Source of the DNA: Dialister sp. UBA6422
GTDB lineage: Bacteria > Bacillota > Negativicutes > Veillonellales > Dialisteraceae
NCBI GenBank assembly: GCA_002439665.1
Contig: DJPC01000004.1
Location: forward strand, 5,724-17,816
Reading direction: 5' to 3'
Length of the DNA stretch: 12,093 nucleotides
Position 1 is the stretch's first letter, and each line of letters opens with the position of its first letter. This document shows, piece after piece, positions 1 to 5,270 of the stretch. Both the position numbers and the translations under genes were made by a program. The notes under the pieces were generated by a model that made no database searches, was not told the origin of the DNA, and was given only the letters and a program-made list of their open reading frames with translations.

Positions 1-11
1 ACTGAAAAGAA

Positions 12-18
12 AAGAGGA
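12..18 (+). promoter_or_regulatory. Ribosome binding site fixing a TTG start
   Basis: AAGAGGA ends six bases before the TTG at 25. The next in-frame ATG is codon 26, inside the first membrane segment, and has no comparable site. This is why the TTG start was chosen for the first gene. Confidence 0.7.
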
Positions 19-24
19 ATCCTA

Positions 25-654
25 TTGACACCAACCAATCCTTCGGTACGAAAAACAAAATATTTGACAGAAGCGGCAGCGGCAGCAGCCATTGCTGCGA
101 TGCTGGTACTTCTAAAGCTGTTAGCACCTTTTTTGGTATTTATCACTATGCTGACTGCTGCGATTCCTATCGCGATTATTTGTGATCTTCATGGGATGAA
201 ATGGGGCATAGGGACTTCGGTGGCAGAAGTCCTTCTGGTTAATATGATTGGCGGGCCGGAAATCGGATTGACCACAGCTTTTTATGCAGCCGCTTTGGGT
301 TTGGCTATGGGTTATGGTTTTTTACACCATTGGTCTTTTAATAAAACCATGCATCTCACCGCCTTGGCCTATGTTGTTGAAATGTCCTATAAAATTATTT
401 TTTCTATTTATATCTTGGGCATTGCCGATGCGCTTTCGTCGGCCATTGATCGATTGGTTACTTTCCTTCGTTGGATTTGGCATCCCTTGTCTACTGTATT
501 TGGTTTTGATCCAGATCCAGGGAAAGCAGTATTCAGCACCTCTGGTATGGTCATGGTAGGTCTTCTTTTTCTGGTTAATGCCTACTGCTATGCCTATCTG
601 AACCAAGAATTGGGACGGGATATCTTAAAACGCTTGAAAGCAGGACTTAGATAG
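25..654 (+). CDS. YybS-like (DUF2232-type) integral membrane protein
   Basis: The product is a 209-residue hydrophobic protein of unknown function. Seen: about six membrane segments (roughly residues 14-35, 37-54, 60-80, 83-102, 112-135 and 172-195), an Ala-rich first helix after a short polar basic N-terminus (LTEAAAAAAIAA), and a basic C-terminus (LKRLKAGLR). The opening TEA...A pattern, the PIAII stretch followed by a G-M-K-W-G motif, and a later G-x-x-M-G-Y motif resemble the YybS/DUF2232 family, which in Firmicutes often lies near ribosomal-protein and GdpP genes. Many members are near 300 residues, so this copy is short. An ECF-transporter S component is an alternative reading. Nothing upstream of base 1 is visible, so operon membership is unknown. 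It is separated from the next gene by a strong terminator. Confidence 0.6.
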   Translation: MTPTNPSVRKTKYLTEAAAAAAIAAMLVLLKLLAPFLVFITMLTAAIPIAIICDLHGMKWGIGTSVAEVLLVNMIGGPEIGLTTAFYAAALGLAMGYGFLHHWSFNKTMHLTALAYVVEMSYKIIFSIYILGIADALSSAIDRLVTFLRWIWHPLSTVFGFDPDPGKAVFSTSGMVMVGLLFLVNAYCYAYLNQELGRDILKRLKAGLR

Positions 655-767
655 GAAAAAGAAAGGACATGCTTCATATAAGCTACAGATTCTTTTTATA
701 GTACAATACAAATTTGTTCCTATCTGTATTGATATGTACAGATTAAGCGAATCATATGATCATGGGT

Positions 768-808
768 AAAAAAGACTTGGAAAAATGCATCATTTCCAAG
801 TCTTTTTT
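768..808 (+). terminator. Intrinsic terminator after the first gene
   Basis: A perfect 16-bp stem: left arm 768-783, nine-base loop, right arm 793-808. The core is GACTTGGAAA/TTTCCAAGTC and the 3' arm ends in six T. The A-run on the left arm could also let it work on the minus strand. It lies 114 bases after the stop codon at 654. Confidence 0.88.
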
Positions 809-1064
809 ATGTGGTGATCAATCATTCATTTCACTACAAGGGAAATTGGCATAGTGATGTCCTTTGGTTATTCGCAGTCCAACGACCATACACTAAAAAC
901 TAACAACAGAAAGTACATGTGATTGTAAATGGATCGGCATATGAATGATTACATGCTTCCCATGGACAAATGAAACGTTTTAGAGACCCATTCCATGGTT
1001 CCTTATTTCTCTGAATTCAGAATTTTCTATTTCTAAATTTTTACAAAAATATTTCTCCATATGA
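809..1064. other. Intergenic region without a recognisable gene
   Basis: No convincing coding ORF is seen on either strand. Local dyads are present: TCACTA (831-836) with TAGTGA (852-857); CATGTGATTGT (916-926) with ATGATTACATG (945-955), including three G-U pairs; and a 10-bp inverted repeat AATCATTCAT (820-829) / ATGAATGATT (941-950). The segment lies between the terminator of the upstream gene and the promoter of the regulator gene. I do not recognise an RNA family in it. Confidence 0.5.
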
Positions 1065-1092
1065 TTGAAAAGAATTCTACATAGCGTATAAT
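1065..1092 (+). promoter_or_regulatory. Sigma-A-type promoter of the DtxR-family regulator
   Basis: TTGAAA (1065-1070), a 16-base spacer and a perfect TATAAT (1087-1092). Transcription would start near 1099, giving a 5' leader of about 130 bases. In that leader GGTAAGC (about 1127-1133) can pair with GCTTACC (about 1189-1195), but I see no recognised riboswitch or clear metalloregulator operator. Confidence 0.65.
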
Positions 1093-1209
1093 AAAAAATA
1101 GAAGAATTATATAAATTAAAAATTAGGGTAAGCAGTAAATTTCTGATATAAGTGATTGAGAAATGAAAAATGTATGTCATATGTATCGGCTTACCGGCTA
1201 CCCATTTTT

Positions 1210-1220
1210 AGGAAAGAAGG
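1210..1220 (+). promoter_or_regulatory. Ribosome binding site deciding the regulator start
   Basis: AGGAAAGAAGG lies eight bases before the ATG at 1229. The longer reading from an ATG at 1163 would add 22 residues without family similarity and lacks such a site. The ATG at 1229 also gives the usual family N-terminus. Confidence 0.7.
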
Positions 1221-1228
1221 TTTTTACT

Positions 1229-1873
1229 ATGACATCTGGGAAAGAAGACTATTTAAAAGCCATTTATATCATCAGTGAAAATCATGATTTGGTTACTAAT
1301 AAAGAATTGTCAGAAATGCTGAAAGTGTCTCCTCCATCTGTGAGTGAAATGATCACTAAGCTGCAAAAACAAGGTTATGTAGACTATACAGCCTATAAAG
1401 GCAGCAAGATGACTAGAAAAGGACGGAAGGAAGCAGGTCGTCTGATGCGGTATCATGCATTATGGGAAGTTTTTCTGGTCAATAAACTTCACTTTTCTTG
1501 GAGCGAAGCTCACGAATTGGCAGAAGGTTTAGAGCATCAGACCATGGATACCCTTTGCGAACGATTGGATGATTTTCTGGGACATCCAGCCTATTGTCCC
1601 CATGGAGATCCCATTCCTCGTAAAGATGGAAGCCGTGAAGGAATTACCCACCGCGTATTGGCCGATTTGGATCAAGGGGAAACAACCACCATTCTTCGCG
1701 TTACAGAAGATTACAGTTTGATGGATTATATACAGGATAAAGGACTAGATATCGGTATGGTGGTTACTGTTAAAGAAAAGGAAGCCTACGAGGGCCCGAT
1801 TCTTTTGGAAACTCCAAAGGGTGATATTTCTATTAGTTATAAAGCAGCGCAACGAATTTATGTAGAAAAATAA
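1229..1873 (+). CDS. mntR: DtxR/MntR-family metal-dependent transcriptional regulator, manganese type
   Basis: The product is a 214-residue cytoplasmic repressor that, in this family, binds DNA when loaded with Mn2+ or Fe2+ and controls metal uptake or efflux. Domains: winged helix-turn-helix (about 1-62, with the recognition region VSPPSVSEMITKL at 33-45), dimerisation and metal domain (about 65-140), and a C-terminal FeoA/SH3-like domain (about 150-214). Visible ligand residues are D7, E99, E102 and H103, matching the manganese-type set of MntR rather than the Met/Cys set of DtxR. H76, E80 and H95 match the DtxR ancillary site. K10 stands where B. subtilis MntR has Glu11. The size and FeoA domain recall ScaR/SloR and staphylococcal MntR rather than the short B. 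subtilis protein. It has its own promoter, faces a MATE gene across a shared terminator, and has no metal transporter beside it. Metal specificity is inferred. Confidence 0.8.
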   Translation: MTSGKEDYLKAIYIISENHDLVTNKELSEMLKVSPPSVSEMITKLQKQGYVDYTAYKGSKMTRKGRKEAGRLMRYHALWEVFLVNKLHFSWSEAHELAEGLEHQTMDTLCERLDDFLGHPAYCPHGDPIPRKDGSREGITHRVLADLDQGETTTILRVTEDYSLMDYIQDKGLDIGMVVTVKEKEAYEGPILLETPKGDISISYKAAQRIYVEK

Positions 1874-1911
1874 TGGGTCTTGTAGACTGTTTATACGCAG
1901 TGCGTGCAATA

Positions 1912-1954
1912 AAAAATACCGTGTTTCATATGTTATATGGAACGCGGTATTTTT
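1912..1954. terminator. Bidirectional intrinsic terminator between converging genes
   Basis: A contiguous 20-bp stem with two G-U pairs: left arm 1912-1931, loop GTT, right arm 1935-1954. It has an A-run on one side and a T-run on the other, so it can end transcription from the regulator (+) and from the MATE gene (-). It starts 39 bases after the regulator stop and ends 18 bases past the MATE stop. Confidence 0.92.
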
Positions 1955-1972
1955 ATTGGTAGAAATAAGGAA

Positions 1973-3304
1973 CTATGATGCACTGAGCAAAGCGCGCCAG
2001 CCTTTTTGATGAACCCTATAGAGAAGAAAGGTAGCGCAAGAGGCACGGATGATCTGGTCAAGAAGTAAAGCGCACCAAGCACCGATCAGTCCTAGCTGAA
2101 GGACATACAAGAAAAAAGCAGTCATCAGTGGGCGGAGGAAAGTGATGGAAAAGAAGGAGTAGCCAGCTACTTGAGCCGCTTTTCCTGAGCCGCGCAAGAT
2201 GCCAGCAGATAGAATGGCATGGGCTTCTGGAAAACTGACTACAGCTACAAAAATCATAATCAAGGAAGACATTTCTATAGAGGTAGGGTCGCTGGTATAT
2301 AAAGAGAAAATATCTTGCCTGAAGAAAATGATACCAGCGCATACCAGGGTAGAAAGGATGAGGCTCCATTTGAAACCGCTTTTCTTATAAGCACGCCATT
2401 CTTCTTCGCTGCCCTTACCACAGGACTGACCAGCCATGACCATACTGGCTTTACCAAATCCCATGATGAAATCGTAATACACATCGCAGATATTCATACA
2501 AATACTATGAACAGCGAATGGGATAGTGCCAAGGCCTGCTGCCATACGACCGAAAAGTACCATGCCGATACGTTCACTGCCTTGTTCGGAAAGGATGCTA
2601 CAGAGAAGGGGAAGTAGCATTTTGAAATATTTTTTATTTGGAATGTAGCTGCCTTCTGAGAAGAATTGTTCTTCTTTTAAGATCCAGGTGGTCCAAGCTA
2701 AAGTGAAAATAGTGCTCACTAAGGTACCAATGGCAGCCCCAGTAATGCCCATTTGAGGAATAGGGCCTAGGCCGAAAATCAAAAGGGCATTTAATATGAC
2801 ATTCAAGATATTCCCACATACATTGGTCTTCATGATCACACTGGTTTTACCATATCCCAGCTGCAAAGCCTGTAAAATTAAAGTGAGGGAAGTCACATAG
2901 ACGGAAAGAAGGGCTATAGGACCATAGGCCATGGCTTCTGACATATATTCTGCATTGGCACCCATCAGATAAAAAATATCTTCTAGGAAGATATAGAAAA
3001 TCACATGCAATACTGCCATGAAAATGGCACAGAGGAAAAGAGACTTCTTCATGATATCTGCAGAAGCTGTCTGGTTGCCAGCTCCTGCATTCTTAGACAC
3101 TAGAAGTGTGACTGAAGAAGCTAGGGAACGAGAAAAACAAAGAAGAATCAGTCGGGGTTGCAGAAAAATACTGACCGCGGCAATGGATAGGGCACCTAAA
3201 GCACCCACCATGATGAGGTCAGTAGAAGCTAGAAGAATCATAAAAAGTCCTTCTAAAGCAGCGGGAAGTGCGATTTTTAAGTATTTTTTATCGTAACAAT
3301 TCAT
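1973..3304 (-). CDS. MATE-family multidrug/cation antiporter
   Basis: The product is a 443-residue inner-membrane transporter predicted to export organic cations or drugs in exchange for Na+ or H+. Seen: about 12 membrane segments in two related halves. The N-terminal half opens with a Pro-containing helix (KIALPAALEGLF) and a loop VGALGALSIAAVS typical of MATE proteins. The second half has the matching MAGQSCGKG and ILRGSGKA motifs. The length is normal for the NorM/DinF/MepA superfamily. The ATG at 3304 has an AGAGAG-type ribosome binding site just upstream (minus strand). It is transcribed divergently from the aromatic amino acid operon and converges on the metalloregulator. Its substrate cannot be read from the sequence. 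The upstream DNA is too AT-rich to choose one promoter. Confidence 0.88.
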   Translation of the reverse strand: MNCYDKKYLKIALPAALEGLFMILLASTDLIMVGALGALSIAAVSIFLQPRLILLCFSRSLASSVTLLVSKNAGAGNQTASADIMKKSLFLCAIFMAVLHVIFYIFLEDIFYLMGANAEYMSEAMAYGPIALLSVYVTSLTLILQALQLGYGKTSVIMKTNVCGNILNVILNALLIFGLGPIPQMGITGAAIGTLVSTIFTLAWTTWILKEEQFFSEGSYIPNKKYFKMLLPLLCSILSEQGSERIGMVLFGRMAAGLGTIPFAVHSICMNICDVYYDFIMGFGKASMVMAGQSCGKGSEEEWRAYKKSGFKWSLILSTLVCAGIIFFRQDIFSLYTSDPTSIEMSSLIMIFVAVVSFPEAHAILSAGILRGSGKAAQVAGYSFFSITFLRPLMTAFFLYVLQLGLIGAWCALLLDQIIRASCATFLLYRVHQKGWRALLSAS

Positions 3305-3560
3305 TATTCTCTCTTCAAATTAAAAAAACATATACTGTGTAAAAAATGAGTGTTTATAATTTAAATATTAAAATATTCTATCATATTTTATATGAAAATC
3401 TTGAAAAAAGCAAGTATATTTGATTTTTGTTATCAATTAGAAGGAAAAACAGAAATGTGAGTGAGAAGTACAGCATGTATGTACCTATACGACGATGTTT
3501 TCTTCATGCATACCTGACATGCAAGAATATTCTATTTACTATGCCAAATAATCATATGAT
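3305..3560. other. Divergent intergenic spacer between the MATE gene and the aro operon
   Basis: Very AT-rich, with no convincing ORF. It must hold the minus-strand MATE promoter, but several weak -10-like boxes (for example around 3351-3395) make the choice unsafe. At 3473-3522 there are overlapping short dyads, GCATGT (3473-3478) with ACATGC (3517-3522) and GTATG (3477-3481) with CATAC (3509-3513). These lie about 40-90 bases upstream of the operon -35 box and could be an operator. No known operator consensus is recognised. Confidence 0.4.
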
Positions 3561-3590
3561 TTGACAAATTATTTCAGATGCGCCTATAAT
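3561..3590 (+). promoter_or_regulatory. Main promoter of the aromatic amino acid operon
   Basis: Consensus TTGACA (3561-3566), an 18-base spacer and consensus TATAAT (3585-3590). Transcription would start near 3597, about 26 bases before the leader ORF. Two perfect hexamers suggest a strong constitutive promoter, which suits control by downstream attenuation. Confidence 0.85.
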
Positions 3591-3622
3591 CGGGTAACTT
3601 CTACAGAAAGGAAAAGAGGATC

Positions 3623-3745
3623 ATGAGACAGTTAGACGAACATATGATAACTGTATATGCATATGACTATACCGTTAGCTATTACTTTAGCTACGGCTAT
3701 TTGACGTGCCTATTATCTCATGAGAACAAAGCCCTTTTCCGATAA
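3623..3745 (+). CDS. Tyrosine-rich leader peptide of a transcription attenuator
   Basis: A 40-codon ORF (ATG 3623, stop TAA 3743-3745) preceded by a purine-rich ribosome binding region (GAAAGGAAAAGAGGA, 3606-3620). Residues 12-26 read YAYDYTVSYYFSYGY: seven Tyr codons in fifteen (TAT at 3656, 3662, 3668, 3680 and 3698; TAC at 3683 and 3692) plus one Phe. There is no signal peptide or domain; its role would be to be translated, not to act as a protein. It starts about 26 bases after the predicted transcription start and ends 17 bases before the terminator stem upstream of aroF. Inference: when charged tRNA-Tyr is scarce the ribosome stalls on these codons and an antiterminator forms; when Tyr is plentiful it reaches the stop codon, covers the antiterminator arm, and transcription ends. 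This ORF is too short for routine gene calling. Confidence 0.85.
   Translation: MRQLDEHMITVYAYDYTVSYYFSYGYLTCLLSHENKALFR
3695..3733 (+). promoter_or_regulatory. Possible 1:2 (anti-antiterminator) hairpin of the tyrosine attenuator
   Basis: GGCT (3695-3698) pairs with AGCC (3730-3733), and after a bulged A3699 TT (3700-3701) pairs with AA (3728-3729). The left arm overlaps the last Tyr codon (3698-3700), so a ribosome stalled on the Tyr block would hide it. The right arm is the same segment used by the antiterminator. The stem is short and is a manual prediction. Confidence 0.45.
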
Positions 3746-3780
3746 AGCAGTTTCTAGGATCGAAAGGACAGGCTCATGGG
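3717..3780 (+). promoter_or_regulatory. Predicted 2:3 antiterminator structure
   Basis: Pairings that would break the terminator: CGAT (3740-3743) with ATCG (3759-3762); CTTT (3734-3737) with AAAG (3763-3766); then either AGCC (3730-3733) with GGCT (3771-3774), or the longer CTCATGAG (3717-3724) with CTCATGGG (3773-3780, one G-U). These consume the whole left arm region of the terminator. The leader stop codon (3743-3745) lies in the left side, so a ribosome terminating there blocks the structure. Confidence 0.6.
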
Positions 3781-3799
3781 AGCCTGTCCTTTTCTTTTT
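3763..3799 (+). terminator. Attenuator: intrinsic terminator upstream of aroF
   Basis: A perfect 13-bp stem with left arm AAAGGACAGGCTC (3763-3775), tetraloop ATGG and right arm 3780-3792, running into TTTTCTTTTT (3790-3799). It stands between the operon promoter and the first structural gene, 17 bases after the leader ORF stop and 136 bases before aroF. A strong terminator there only makes sense if it is regulated. Confidence 0.92.
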
Positions 3800-3898
3800 G
3801 GAAAAGTAGGATGGAAGGAATGAATGGGTTGCGAGTTGCTAGTTGTTTGGTAAATAGATAGAACAACAAATAGCTAGCATTAGACAACAAAAAGTAGG

Positions 3899-3929
3899 TT
3901 TGCTCAAAAAAGGAGAGCAAAGAGGAGGA
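3899..3929 (+). promoter_or_regulatory. aroF ribosome binding site with adjoining hairpin
   Basis: AGAGGAGGA (3921-3929) is six bases before the ATG at 3936 and fixes the start; an upstream TTG at 3900 would place the binding site inside the gene. TTTGCTC (3899-3905) can pair with GAGCAAA (3915-3921), forming a small hairpin that abuts but does not cover the Shine-Dalgarno core. A translational role is only a possibility. Confidence 0.6.
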
Positions 3930-3935
3930 ATTGTT

Positions 3936-4952
3936 ATGATTATCGTTATGAAACAAAATGCACCGCTAGAAGAAATTGAAAGATTAGAAACAGAACTCAC
4001 AGAAAAAGGTTTCCAAGTGGATCGAAGCAAAGGAGCTAGCAAAGTGGTTCTTGGCTTGGTAGGTGATACTTCTGCTTTAGATGAAAGAGATTTTCTCAGC
4101 AATGAATGGGTGGATAAAGTCATGCGAGTCCAGGAACCCTACAAGCGGGCTAGCCGGGCCTTCCATCCCCAAGATTCAGTGATTGATGTGAATGGTGTGA
4201 AAGTGGGAGGAAAGAAGCTGGTAGTCATGGCAGGCCCTTGCTCTATTGAAACACCAGAGCAGATGCATTGTATTTCTAGTGCAGTTAAACAGTCTGGTGC
4301 ATCCATGCTTCGTGGCGGTGCTTTTAAACCGAGAACGTCCCCTTACTCCTTCCAAGGATTGGGAGAAAAGGGATTAGATATGCTCATTTCTGCAGCCCAT
4401 GATGTAGATCTTCCAGTGGTTACGGAACTCATGAGTGCTGATAAAATTGGCATGTTTTTAGAAAAAAAGGTGGATCTTATCCAAATTGGTGCTAGAAATA
4501 TGCAAAACTTTGATCTTTTAAAAGCCGTAGGTCGTCTTCATGTACCGGTTCTTTTGAAAAGAGGGATGTCGGCTACCATTGAGGAATGGCTCATGAGCGC
4601 AGAATACATTATGTCTGAAGGCAATCATCATGTCATTCTTTGTGAGCGTGGCATTCGTACATTTGAAAAGGCTACTAGAAATACATTAGATCTTTCTGCG
4701 GTGGCTGCAGTGAAACGAATGAGCCATCTGCCGATTATTGTAGACCCAAGTCATGCCACAGGCCGTCGCTGGATGGTAGAGGATATGGCTATGGCAGCTA
4801 TTGCTGCTGGTGCCGATGGTATTATGTGTGAAGTCCATCATGATCCGGAACATGCATGGTGCGATGGAGCGGAATCGATCACTCCAGATGCGTTTGACCA
4901 CCTGATGGGAAGGCTTCGCCAGCTGGCACCCATTGTGGGACGGGATATGTGA
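3936..4952 (+). CDS. aroF: 3-deoxy-D-arabino-heptulosonate-7-phosphate (DAHP) synthase, AroF type
   Basis: A 338-residue cytoplasmic enzyme catalysing the first committed step of the shikimate pathway: PEP + erythrose-4-phosphate to DAHP. It is of type I-beta. An N-terminal ferredoxin-like regulatory domain (about 1-70, opening MIIVMKQNAP) is followed by a TIM barrel. Motifs seen: AGPCSIE (99-105), GGAFKPRTSPYSFQG (127-141), QIGARNMQNF (183-192), LLKRG (206-210), CERGIRTFE (236-244) and DPSHATG (270-276). Metal ligands are expected at C102, H273, E299 and D310. In Thermotoga DAHP synthase this N-terminal domain mediates Tyr/Phe feedback inhibition, so the same is inferred here. No chorismate mutase domain is fused, unlike B. 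subtilis AroA. It is the first structural gene after the attenuator. Its stop lies 318 bases before tyrA. Confidence 0.95.
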   Translation: MIIVMKQNAPLEEIERLETELTEKGFQVDRSKGASKVVLGLVGDTSALDERDFLSNEWVDKVMRVQEPYKRASRAFHPQDSVIDVNGVKVGGKKLVVMAGPCSIETPEQMHCISSAVKQSGASMLRGGAFKPRTSPYSFQGLGEKGLDMLISAAHDVDLPVVTELMSADKIGMFLEKKVDLIQIGARNMQNFDLLKAVGRLHVPVLLKRGMSATIEEWLMSAEYIMSEGNHHVILCERGIRTFEKATRNTLDLSAVAAVKRMSHLPIIVDPSHATGRRWMVEDMAMAAIAAGADGIMCEVHHDPEHAWCDGAESITPDAFDHLMGRLRQLAPIVGRDM

Positions 4953-5002
4953 TGGAGGTATATGATGGTTGTATGACTTGTTTAGAGTTAGGAATGTGGA
5001 GT

Positions 5003-5110
5003 GAGGCGGAGAGGAGGCGGCGTGCAACTTATCAAGTGCCGCGACAGGGTTATGATTTTGTTAGCCATCCCTTGTACATAGGGGACTTCTCAATTTGATC
5101 TGCCTTTTTT
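5003..5110. other. Structured, GC-richer intergenic segment, possible decayed repeat
   Basis: AGGCGGA (5004-5010) can pair with TCTGCCT (5099-5105), which runs into a T-run (5105-5110), so a terminator-like closing stem is possible. Inside lie a hairpin at 5020-5042 (GCG/CGC, GC/GC and ACTT/AAGT with two single-base bulges), GGTTA (5047-5051) with TAGCC (5062-5066), and CCCT (5069-5072) with AGGG (5080-5083). The wording resembles GC-rich intergenic repeat units common in gut Firmicutes, but I cannot confirm copies elsewhere. A 48-codon ORF (4952-5098, ATG overlapping the aroF stop as ATGA-like TGATG) reads through it and is probably not a gene. Confidence 0.4.
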
Positions 5111-5142
5111 ATTCCTAATTTTTCATTTCTCATTAAAGTAAC

Positions 5143-5171
5143 TTGCCAGTTTTCTTGCAAGTTTATACAAT
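5143..5171 (+). promoter_or_regulatory. Candidate internal promoter upstream of tyrA
   Basis: TTGCCA (5143-5148), a 17-base spacer and TACAAT (5166-5171), each one base from consensus. The start would be near 5178, giving a transcript for tyrA and downstream genes independent of the attenuator. The -35 region overlaps a 7-bp hairpin, AACTTGC (5140-5146) with GCAAGTT (5157-5163). Predicted by eye only. Confidence 0.4.
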
Positions 5172-5195
5172 AAGAATACACCAATAAAATAAGAG

Positions 5196-5240
5196 TTAGG
5201 GACTAGAGATTGGATAGTATTGTCAATTTCTGGTCCCTAA
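5196..5240 (+). promoter_or_regulatory. 18-bp hairpin in the tyrA 5' region
   Basis: TTAGGGACTAGAGATTGG (5196-5213) pairs with 5223-5240 over 18 contiguous positions, three of them G-U, around a nine-base loop. No T-run follows, so it is not an intrinsic terminator. The G-U pairs favour an RNA element over a protein-binding DNA palindrome. It ends 12 bases before the tyrA ribosome binding site (AGGAAGG, 5253-5259) and lies inside the leader of the candidate internal promoter. Confidence 0.65.
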
Positions 5241-5270
5241 ATATACAGAAGCAGGAAGGTAGTACAGCAG

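Noticed and set aside
1122..1195. Metalloregulator operator or riboswitch in the leader of the DtxR-family gene
   Set aside because: TTAGGGTAAGC only weakly recalls a DtxR box and the GGTAAGC/GCTTACC pairing is a lone 7-bp match over a long gap. No yybP-ykoY or other known motif was recognised.
3600..3935. T-box riboswitch upstream of aroF
   Set aside because: No T-box sequence of the AGGGTGG-ACCGCG type and no specifier stem are present. The terminator and the Tyr-rich ORF are better explained by leader-peptide attenuation.
3900..3935. Upstream TTG start for aroF giving 12 extra residues
   Set aside because: The strong AGAGGAGGA site at 3921-3929 would fall inside the coding region. It is correctly spaced for the ATG at 3936, where the conserved N-terminus begins.
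4952..5098. 48-codon ORF overlapping the aroF stop as a translationally coupled small gene
   Set aside because: It runs through the hairpin-forming repeat-like segment, has an Arg-rich composition unlike its neighbours and no family resemblance. The overlapping ATG can arise by chance. It is kept only as an observation.
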